A stretch of DNA of 9,648 nt from an uncultured Collinsella sp. (GTDB lineage: Bacteria > Actinomycetota > Coriobacteriia > Coriobacteriales > Coriobacteriaceae). The notes under the pieces were generated by a model. The model made no database searches. It was not told the origin of the DNA and worked only from the letters and a program-made list of their open reading frames with translations. The DNA lies in contig UQZH01000064.1 in assembly GCA_900545445.1 (NCBI GenBank), positions 1 to 9,648 of the forward strand. Reading direction: 5' to 3'. Numbering within the stretch: position 1 is the stretch's first letter; each line of letters begins with the position of its first letter. This document shows, piece by piece, positions 1 through 7,175 of this stretch. The translations under genes were made by a program, and so were the position numbers.

Positions 1-55
1 GCTGCGGAAACGCGGGGTCCGTTCAAGCTGTTGCGTTGAGATTGAAAATCAACCA

Positions 56-115
56 CCTAGTCATTGGGGACGTTCTTAAACGACTAGTCATTCAAGAACG
101 TCCCCAATGACTAGG
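56..115. repeat. 22-bp perfect inverted repeat (REP/MITE-like hairpin)
   Basis: Arms 56-77 and 94-115 are perfect 22-nt reverse complements around a 16-nt loop (78-93). The arm runs from CCTAGTCATT through GGGGACG to TTCTT. The loop repeats CTAGTCATT (84-92) and holds the palindrome ACTAGT (83-88). No clear target-site duplication flanks it and no open reading frame uses it. It may be a dispersed REP/MITE-type element, or a strong transcript end for rpoD or for a convergent neighbour to the left. The structure is directly visible; element class is inference, since copy number cannot be judged from one window. Confidence 0.6.
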
Positions 116-159
116 ATTGAATGACAAGTTGTCGCTCTGGTGTCCGCGCAGCGTCGACC

Positions 160-189
160 AGTTACGGCGTTTGGTAAAACGCCGTAACT
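160..189 (-). terminator. Perfect 13-bp hairpin just after the rpoD stop
   Basis: Arms 160-172 and 177-189 pair perfectly around a four-base loop (TACC on the minus strand). The hairpin begins one base after the rpoD TAG. No T-run follows it on either strand, so it does not fit a classical intrinsic terminator. Actinobacterial transcripts often end at hairpins lacking a U-tract, and it could equally protect the mRNA 3' end. Location and perfection are strong; the exact role is inferred. Confidence 0.5.
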
Positions 190-190
190 A

Positions 191-1531
<1,341 letters not shown>

Positions 1532-1641
1532 AGATTCTCCCTTCGTAGTCCACAGGACTCAATACTTTAGCACACACATGGACGTCTATACCCAAAATAA
1601 AGACAGGATATAGGCGAGAATACGCTGGTTGACCACAACAT
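1532..1641 (-). promoter_or_regulatory. 110-nt dnaG-rpoD spacer, possible rpoD leader or promoter
   Basis: This is the only intergenic gap over 20 nt inside the operon, and it is visibly more AT-rich than the flanking genes. An extended -10-like TGC-TAAAGT (minus strand, 1564-1572) is present, but the nearest -35-like TTGGGT (1590-1595) is 20 bp away, longer than the usual 16-18, so the promoter call is weak. A small perfect inverted repeat, AGTCC-TGT-GGACT (1547-1559), lies just before the ribosome site. No gene or known riboswitch is recognised here. An internal rpoD promoter is common in other macromolecular synthesis operons, which is the main reason to suspect one. Confidence 0.3.
1537..1543 (-). 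promoter_or_regulatory. Ribosome binding site of rpoD (GTG start)
   Basis: AAGGGAG on the minus strand sits five bases upstream of the GTG. It supports this start over the in-frame ATG 19 codons later. A 5-bp hairpin (1547-1559) ends three bases upstream of it. Confidence 0.7.
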
Positions 1642-3771
1642 CTAGGCCTGATCGGCACCTGCGGTCTCCAAACCGATCAAACGGAACGGGTCGGCCACGC
1701 CACCGATCGACTTTTGAAGCTCGCGCTGGCGCTGTGAATCTTGCACCGCCTGCATCGTCAGCACGCGACGGGCCTCATCGTCGAGTGAACGGTCCTGACG
1801 CAACTTGGCCTGCGCAGCTCGCATGCGACGTTTGATGGTGTAGAGCTCGAGGGTATCGAGCATAAAGACGATGTTCGTCTCGGTCGGGTGCTTACTCGTT
1901 GCCGAGATGCGCCCGGCGCTGACAAGCGACGCCGCCTCAGGACACACCGCGCGTGCCGCATCCATGCATGCCGCAGGATCGGTTCCCGGCGGCGTCGCCA
2001 GCACGGCCCACGCAATGGACTCGTGACGCGGGTCGACCCACTCGATAGAACAAATGCGATCGGCATACGTGCGGAACAGATCGGGGTAGCTCGTGAGCAT
2101 CGTCAGCAGCTCGCGCTCCCCCGCCAGGGATTTCCGCTCCAGATCGGTCAAAACAATCGGCATCGACGGAGCTGCCGCCGCGCTTGAACTATCGGCAACG
2201 GGCGCAGCGCTTTCCATCCCCGCCGGCACATCGATTGGCGGCAGATCCTCGTCGACCTCCACCGGCGCGGCCCCATAGGCATCAAGCGGAACGTAGTCGT
2301 ACGGGTCCTCCTCGACCGGTGCGGACACCGGCGGCGTCGCACCCGCAGCCCAGGCACCGCGACCGGCACCGCGCGCACCAGCCGCACCGCCGCCCGAGCC
2401 TCGTCCCTGCGAACCGCCCGCGCGCTCAGCTTGCGCGCGTTGACGCTCGTAGTTCTGCTCACGCCGGCGCTCGGCATCCTCACGCTTGGCGACATCGCGA
2501 AACACGCGGCCTGAACTCGCGCGCACGGTCTCCAGGTCCAAACCCAACAGGTCGGCAATCTGGATAAAGTACGTGTCGATCATATAGCTGTCACGTAGCG
2601 GATAGATGAGCGTCAGCGCGTCCTCGAGCGCCTTGGCGCGACCGCCCGGTGTGGTAATGTCGCTCGACTCCTGCAGCGAGCGGTACACAAAGTCCATGAG
2701 GGGCTCGGCCGCGTCAATGCGCGCCTGAAGCTCCTGGCCGCCATGCGCCGTGATGAACTCCATGGGGTCGTTGCCGTCGGGCAGCACCACACAGCGCAGG
2801 TCCATCGAATCCTGCTCGATAAACTGAATCGCGCGGCGAGCGGCCTTTTGGCCGGCGGCGTCGCCATCGAACATATATACAATGCGCTTGGCAAAACGGG
2901 TGAGCGTCTTAACGTGATGTTCCGTCAGCGCCGTGCCCAGCGTGGCGACGACATTTTTGATCCCCGCCTCCCAGCAGGCGATGCAATCGGTATAGCCCTC
3001 CACCACGATGGCAGTATCCTGAGCAACGATAAACTCCTTGGCCCAGTTAAAGCCATAGAGGTTTCGCTTTTTATGAAACACGCTCGTCTCGGCGGTGTTG
3101 AGGTACTTGGGCTGACCATCGCCCATGATGCGCCCGCCAAAGGCGATATTGTGACCCTGTTCATCAAAGATGGGAAACATCACACGGTCGTAAAAGCGGT
3201 CTGCGAGCTGGCCGCGCCCACGGCTTACGGCCACGTTGGCGTCGATCATCTCCTGCGGGGTAAAGCCCGCCTGAGACAGGTGCGAAACCAGCGCGTTGCG
3301 ACCAGGCGCAAAACCCAGGCAGTAGCGTCGGCAGACATCGCCACCCATACCGCGGCTGGCAAAGTACTCGCGCGGACGGCTGTCCTTACCGCGCATAAGC
3401 ATGGTGTGGTAGAACTGAGCCGTCTCGGCGCACAGGTCGTAGATGCGAGCGCGCTTGGTGCCGCGATCGCGCTGCGCACCGGTATCGCGCAGCTCAATGC
3501 CCGCACGATCAGCCAAATAGCGGATCGACTCGGGAAAACTCAGGTTCTCGCGCTTCATGATATAGGTAAAGACGTCGCCGCCCTCGCCGCAGCCAAAGCA
3601 GTGCCACACCTGCGTAGCAGGGATAATATGAAACGATGGGGTCTTTTCGCCATGAAACGGGCAGCAGCCCCAAAACTCATGGCCGCGAGGCTTAAGCTCA
3701 ACCGTTTCCTGCACGATGGCAACCAGGTCCGATGCCGCGCGTACCTGATCTTTTTCCTCATCGCTAATCAC
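1642..3771 (-). CDS. dnaG: DNA primase
   Basis: DnaG makes RNA primers for the replication fork, working with the DnaB helicase. The 709-residue product starts at a GTG, which gives the normal N-terminus (M-I-S-D-E) and has a near-perfect ribosome site. Domains: a CHC2 zinc finger (C37, H40, C58, C61); the RNA polymerase core with YLNTAETSVFHKKRNLYG (223-240); a TOPRIM fold with VVEGYTD (256-262) and FDGDAAG (301-307), whose acidic residues E258, D302 and D304 bind metal; and a C-terminal helicase-interaction region (about 540-690). Between these lies a roughly 100-residue low-complexity linker (434-537): Arg/Glu-rich, then Gly/Ala-rich, then acidic and proline-rich. It accounts for the extra length over typical primases of about 600 residues. 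The gene overlaps ribF by 8 nt, an unusual neighbour; rpoD follows 110 nt later, as in the classical macromolecular synthesis operon. Confidence 0.97.
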   Translation of the reverse strand: MISDEEKDQVRAASDLVAIVQETVELKPRGHEFWGCCPFHGEKTPSFHIIPATQVWHCFGCGEGGDVFTYIMKRENLSFPESIRYLADRAGIELRDTGAQRDRGTKRARIYDLCAETAQFYHTMLMRGKDSRPREYFASRGMGGDVCRRYCLGFAPGRNALVSHLSQAGFTPQEMIDANVAVSRGRGQLADRFYDRVMFPIFDEQGHNIAFGGRIMGDGQPKYLNTAETSVFHKKRNLYGFNWAKEFIVAQDTAIVVEGYTDCIACWEAGIKNVVATLGTALTEHHVKTLTRFAKRIVYMFDGDAAGQKAARRAIQFIEQDSMDLRCVVLPDGNDPMEFITAHGGQELQARIDAAEPLMDFVYRSLQESSDITTPGGRAKALEDALTLIYPLRDSYMIDTYFIQIADLLGLDLETVRASSGRVFRDVAKREDAERRREQNYERQRAQAERAGGSQGRGSGGGAAGARGAGRGAWAAGATPPVSAPVEEDPYDYVPLDAYGAAPVEVDEDLPPIDVPAGMESAAPVADSSSAAAAPSMPIVLTDLERKSLAGERELLTMLTSYPDLFRTYADRICSIEWVDPRHESIAWAVLATPPGTDPAACMDAARAVCPEAASLVSAGRISATSKHPTETNIVFMLDTLELYTIKRRMRAAQAKLRQDRSLDDEARRVLTMQAVQDSQRQRELQKSIGGVADPFRLIGLETAGADQA

Positions 3772-4771
3772 GGATACTCACCCCCTGCTCACCCAAGTTA
3801 TGACGGATATCGTCGATATTACCCTCGACGGTCGCAATCAACTCGTCCAGGGAATCAAACACGCGAGACGGACGCAGCCAGCGCGTAAACGCCAGCGACA
3901 CGGAAGCGCCATACAGGTCGCCCGCATAGCCGATCAAGTTGGCCTCGAGATGCGCCGAGGCGGCATCATCGGCATAGGTCGGCGGCAGGCCGACGTTAAC
4001 GGCAGCAGGCCATACGGTATCGTCGACCAGCACCAGACCCTCATAGACTCCATCGGCAGGCACTTGGATGCCGTCGGGCACCTGGATGTTTGCCGTGGGA
4101 AAGCCCATGTCGGAGCCCTCGTGACGGCCAGCCGCCACAACGCCGCGCAGCATATAGGAACGGCCGAGAAGCTCGGCAGCCAGCTCCACATGGCCCTGAC
4201 CCAGCTCATGGCGGATGCGCGTGGCGCAGATGGCCCGACCGTTAACGCAGAGCAGGTCGTGACCGTAAACGTCAACCCCACGCTCAGCACCCCAGGCGCG
4301 CATCTCGGCAACGCCCGAAGCGCCGCCGCGGCCGAGCCTAAAGTCACTGCCTACACGAATGGAGCGAATGTCGACAACGCGCGACAACAGCGCCAGAAAC
4401 CCGACATGGTCGAGTGCCGCCACGGCGGGCGTAAAGGGAACGGCCACCACCGCATCGACCCCGGTTTGAGCCAGGGCATGCAGGCGGTCGGCCGTCGTCA
4501 TCAATTTTTGGGCGGGCGACGGACTCACCACGACGTCCGGATCAGGATCGAAGGTGATCACGACCGCTTTGCTGCCGTGATCATGTGCATCGCGAATAAC
4601 CGCTTCGATCAGCTCTTGGTGCCCACGATGCACGCCATCAAACACGCCAATGGCGATCGACGCGGCACCCAAGAACTCGCACCCATCAAAAGCATCGGCA
4701 GAAACGATACGGGCCTCATCCAACTCACCCGCGAAAAAGATACGCGCGAGCTCGTGGGGCGTCAGCATCAT
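3764..4771 (-). CDS. ribF: Bifunctional riboflavin kinase / FMN adenylyltransferase
   Basis: RibF phosphorylates riboflavin to FMN and then adenylylates FMN to FAD. The 335-residue protein is slightly longer than typical (about 310). The N-terminal FAD-synthetase half has GVFDGVHRGHQ (42-52), TFDP (73-76), VGSDFRLGRGG (140-150) and TRIR (184-187). The flavokinase half has GFPTANI (223-229), GVYEG (241-245), VNVGLPPTY (258-266), GDLYG (284-288) and a candidate catalytic glutamate E276. Several normally conserved positions differ: the SSTRIR block reads CATRIR, FRFG reads FRLG, and the late LRxE block reads LRPS. The start is an ATGATG whose first ATG overlaps the truB TGA by 4 nt; the second ATG is an equally possible start. 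The end overlaps dnaG by 8 nt. Both activities are likely, but divergence leaves efficiency open. Confidence 0.92.
   Translation of the reverse strand: MMLTPHELARIFFAGELDEARIVSADAFDGCEFLGAASIAIGVFDGVHRGHQELIEAVIRDAHDHGSKAVVITFDPDPDVVVSPSPAQKLMTTADRLHALAQTGVDAVVAVPFTPAVAALDHVGFLALLSRVVDIRSIRVGSDFRLGRGGASGVAEMRAWGAERGVDVYGHDLLCVNGRAICATRIRHELGQGHVELAAELLGRSYMLRGVVAAGRHEGSDMGFPTANIQVPDGIQVPADGVYEGLVLVDDTVWPAAVNVGLPPTYADDAASAHLEANLIGYAGDLYGASVSLAFTRWLRPSRVFDSLDELIATVEGNIDDIRHNLGEQGVSIRD
3777..3786 (-). promoter_or_regulatory. Ribosome binding site fixing the dnaG GTG start
   Basis: The minus strand reads AGGGGGTGAG, five bases before the GTG. It matches the ideal AGGAGGTGA anti-16S pairing at eight of nine positions and is the strongest Shine-Dalgarno seen in the window. 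It lies inside the last codons of ribF, so ribosomes can load directly on dnaG despite the 8-nt overlap. Confidence 0.8.
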
Positions 4772-5700
4772 CGAACACCGCCGATCGCCTGCGGAAAGAC
4801 GTGCTCCATCACAAAGCGGCCGCCCTCGATACGAGCAAGCGCCTTCAATCCCCCATCGAGTACGAGCGCGAACGGCGCCTTCGCCGTATCGAAGTCCGCA
4901 AGCGCGCGTTCAACGGGAATGCGGCGGCCACAAAGCAGGTCGTCTGCAAGATTACCCGGCAAATCGACTCGCGTGGCACCTAGGGCGGCGATGGGATCCA
5001 GAGCGAAACCGGCAGCGGTCTCGGCAGAGAGCTCCTCTACCGCATGACAGGCGCCAATGGAAACCACGCCGGAGGCCGTACGGCGCAGCGCGGAAATATG
5101 TGCAGCACTATCGCAGGCACGACCCAGATCGCGAGCGAGCGCGCGAATGTAGGTGCCTTTGCTTACCGAAAACGCCACGGTCCAGACGCACGTATCGCCC
5201 TCGCCGCCCACGGCGATCAGGTCGGCGGCATAGACCTCGACGGGGCGCGGGGGCAACTCAACCGCATTGCCCTCGCGAGCACTCTTATAGGCGCGAACGC
5301 CATTGACCGAGATGGCCGAAAACGCTGGCGGCACCTGCATCTGCGGGCCAAGCATAGCGGCGAGCTGCTCACGGGCGTAAGCGAGATCGCGCAGCTCGGG
5401 GACAACGGGCACCGTGCGGACGGCCTCGCCCTCCGCGTCATCGGTATTGGTCTCGACGCCAAACGAAATGTCGGCGACATAACTTTTGGTATCGAGGGTT
5501 AGCATGCCCAGCAGACGGGTCGCCTGGCCCACGCCCACCACCATGACACCCGAGGCCATGGGGTCGAGCGTACCGGCATGGCCGACGCGTCGCTCATGAA
5601 GGGCGCGTCGGCACTTCGATACCACGTCGTGGGACGTACAGCCCACCGGCTTATCGACGGCGAGCAGCATATTCAATTGAGAAGGCGTACGACGAGCCAT
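4768..5700 (-). CDS. truB: tRNA pseudouridine(55) synthase
   Basis: TruB isomerises U55 in the T-loop of tRNAs and also acts as a tRNA folding chaperone. The 310-residue protein has the family blocks in order: VDKPVGCTSHDVV (15-27); RRVGHAGTLDPMASGV (37-52), whose D46 is the catalytic aspartate; KSYVADISFG (72-81), with the active-site tyrosine Y74; PPAFSAISVNG (124-134); and SKGTYIRALARDLG (180-193). A C-terminal domain follows from about residue 235. The start at 5700 is 15 nt after the nrnA stop, in the same frame. Its Shine-Dalgarno (GGATGG, 5704-5709) is weak and only three bases away. An internal ATG at residue 11 would also leave the fold intact but has no ribosome site, so the longer form is preferred. 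The stop overlaps the ribF start. Confidence 0.95.
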   Translation of the reverse strand: MARRTPSQLNMLLAVDKPVGCTSHDVVSKCRRALHERRVGHAGTLDPMASGVMVVGVGQATRLLGMLTLDTKSYVADISFGVETNTDDAEGEAVRTVPVVPELRDLAYAREQLAAMLGPQMQVPPAFSAISVNGVRAYKSAREGNAVELPPRPVEVYAADLIAVGGEGDTCVWTVAFSVSKGTYIRALARDLGRACDSAAHISALRRTASGVVSIGACHAVEELSAETAAGFALDPIAALGATRVDLPGNLADDLLCGRRIPVERALADFDTAKAPFALVLDGGLKALARIEGGRFVMEHVFPQAIGGVR

Positions 5701-5715
5701 GTACCATCCAAAATG

Positions 5716-6759
5716 TTAGAGCTCGACGGTCACCGAAGCGGGATCCTCCCCTACCAGCTCGGCCAGCATGGGAAGTGCCACGGCGAGCGTCTCGCGAATC
5801 GTTCCGTTGTTGGAAAAGCCGGCGGCGGCATGATGCCCGCCACCGCCAAAGTTGGCAGCGATCTCGGACACATCGAGGTCACCTTTGGAGCGCAGGTTGC
5901 CGCGCACCTTGGTATCGCCGTCGATGCCCTTTAGGAACAGACAGACCTCAACGCCCATCACCGAACGCACCACATCGACCAGGCCGTCGCACTCGTCCGA
6001 AGTGACGCCGCAGGCCTCGAGGTCGCTCTGGTACGCATAGCTATATGCCACGCGACCGTGCGCCACCGTCTTGATGCGGCCCATAACGATGGACTTGAGA
6101 TGCAAGAATTCAACGCGCATGCTCTGGTAGACCTCGAGCGCAACACGCGCCGGATCGGCACCGTGCGCGACCAGGCGCGAGGCGGCATGGAACGCAGTAG
6201 CATCGGCGTTTTGATACTGAAAACGACCGGTATCGGTCACCAGGCCGCACAGCAGACACGTCGCGACACCATCACGAGCCACAATACCGCAATTATCCAA
6301 AAAGCGGTCGATGATCATGGCGCAGGCCGCGGCGTCGACGCACCTCAGGCTCAGCTCGGCAAATTCCTCGCGCGCCGGATGGTGATCGAAGCACACCACA
6401 TGCGACGAGCGGCGGAGCACCTCGGCGGAGTTGTTCAGACGCTCGACGACGGGCACGTCCACCGAGATGAACAGGTCCGGATTGCCGGCATACGCAGACG
6501 CCGGCACCAAACGGTCGGCGCCCTCCATAAAGCGGTAGATGCGCGGAACCGGGTCATCGTCTGCCAGCAGCAGGGCAATGTCCTTGTTGGGGAAAAACTT
6601 CATAAGCGATAAGCCCAGACCCAGCACGGAGCCCAGGGCGTCGCCATCGGGAGACGTATGTCCCGAAATCGCAATGGAGGACGCACCCTCGATGAGCTCG
6701 AGGATGCGTCGCTGAATATCTGCAGACTCGCACGATGCGAGGTCGGCGGAATTACTCAT
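5716..6759 (-). CDS. nrnA: DHH/DHHA1 phosphoesterase (NrnA-type nanoRNase / pAp phosphatase)
   Basis: This 347-residue protein belongs to the NrnA branch of the DHH superfamily. Characterised members degrade 2-5 nt RNAs and dephosphorylate 3'-phosphoadenosine 5'-phosphate; the mycobacterial homologue beside rbfA also cleaves cyclic di-AMP products. Metal-binding motifs are complete: SGHTSPDGDALGS (32-44, with H34, D38, D40), the motif II aspartate D101, DHH (125-127), and LVTDTGRF (173-180, with D176). The DHHA1 substrate domain is seen in VRGNLRSKG (285-293) and GGGGHHAAAG (305-314). No signal peptide or membrane segment is evident, so it should be cytosolic. The ATG has AGGAGG nine bases upstream, inside the end of rbfA, and the two genes overlap by 8 nt, suggesting translational coupling. 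Fold and chemistry class are clear; which substrate matters in this organism cannot be read from sequence. Confidence 0.9.
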   Translation of the reverse strand: MSNSADLASCESADIQRRILELIEGASSIAISGHTSPDGDALGSVLGLGLSLMKFFPNKDIALLLADDDPVPRIYRFMEGADRLVPASAYAGNPDLFISVDVPVVERLNNSAEVLRRSSHVVCFDHHPAREEFAELSLRCVDAAACAMIIDRFLDNCGIVARDGVATCLLCGLVTDTGRFQYQNADATAFHAASRLVAHGADPARVALEVYQSMRVEFLHLKSIVMGRIKTVAHGRVAYSYAYQSDLEACGVTSDECDGLVDVVRSVMGVEVCLFLKGIDGDTKVRGNLRSKGDLDVSEIAANFGGGGHHAAAGFSNNGTIRETLAVALPMLAELVGEDPASVTVEL

Positions 6760-7162
6760 CTAAAGCTGCCTCCTGGGCGGCATCCGCTATTGGATAGCCG
6801 TCCTCGTCCTTTTCGATCGCAAGCGTGGCGGGAACGTTTTCCAGCGCACGCGAGATGCGCTCGGCCTCATCGGTCGAGCGATCGATGCGAAAATCGAGCT
6901 CGGGCGTGACGCGCCAATCGAGCGAGCGGGCCAACAGGCTACGGATGCGGCCCTTGGCGCTGGCGAGCGCCTCCATGACCTCGTCGTAGCGGCTCGCGTC
7001 GCACGACACGTACACGCGCGCGAACGAACGGTCCACCGCGACCTCGACCGCGGTCAGGGTGACCAGGTCGAGACGCGGATCGGAAACCTCAAAGAGCAGG
7101 ATATAACCGAGCTTCTCGCGAAGCTGCTCGCCCAGACGGCGGGTTGCCTGCGTTTGCTTCAT
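6752..7162 (-). CDS. rbfA: 30S ribosome-binding factor A
   Basis: RbfA is a small KH-fold protein that binds the 30S subunit and helps late 16S rRNA 5'-end maturation, notably in the cold. The 136-residue product is of normal length for the family. Visible signatures are the DPRL motif (residues 28-31) followed by a strand ending VAVDRSFARVYVS (41-53), then an A-K-G-R-I-R helix segment (69-74) and TPELDFRID (86-94). The C-terminal tail is acidic and probably disordered. The ATG start is supported by AGGGGG seven bases upstream. It follows infB by 11 nt and overlaps the next gene by 8 nt. The infB-rbfA-DHH phosphoesterase order is found across many bacteria, including mycobacteria, which supports the call. 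Confidence 0.95.
   Translation of the reverse strand: MKQTQATRRLGEQLREKLGYILLFEVSDPRLDLVTLTAVEVAVDRSFARVYVSCDASRYDEVMEALASAKGRIRSLLARSLDWRVTPELDFRIDRSTDEAERISRALENVPATLAIEKDEDGYPIADAAQEAALDE
6769..6774 (-). promoter_or_regulatory. Ribosome binding site of nrnA inside rbfA
   Basis: A perfect AGGAGG on the minus strand, nine bases before the nrnA ATG and inside the rbfA coding region. It supports the 8-nt gene overlap and independent ribosome loading. Confidence 0.75.
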
Positions 7163-7169
7163 AGCGCTA

Positions 7170-7175
7170 CCCCCT
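7170..7175 (-). promoter_or_regulatory. Ribosome binding site of rbfA overlapping the infB stop
   Basis: AGGGGG on the minus strand, seven bases before the rbfA ATG. Its first two bases belong to the TAG stop of infB, so a ribosome finishing infB covers the site that starts rbfA; coupling is likely. Confidence 0.65.

Noticed and set aside
56..115. CRISPR array or phage attachment site
   Set aside because: There is one inverted repeat pair, no regularly spaced repeats, no cas or integrase gene, and no tRNA in the window.
56..125. H-type pseudoknot combining the 22-bp stem with loop pairing 87-93 to 119-125
   Set aside because: The only linker left to cross the 22-bp stem would be three bases (116-118), which is geometrically implausible; the pairings are better viewed as alternatives.
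123..133. Short palindrome GACAA-G-TTGTC as an operator
   Set aside because: Five-base arms with a one-base centre are too short to support a regulator site, and it lies downstream of rpoD rather than before a visible gene.
2743..5047. Two long plus-strand open frames (2743-3888 and 3800-5047) opposite dnaG, ribF and truB
   Set aside because: They mirror real minus-strand genes with intact catalytic motifs, cross gene borders, and encode no recognisable domains.
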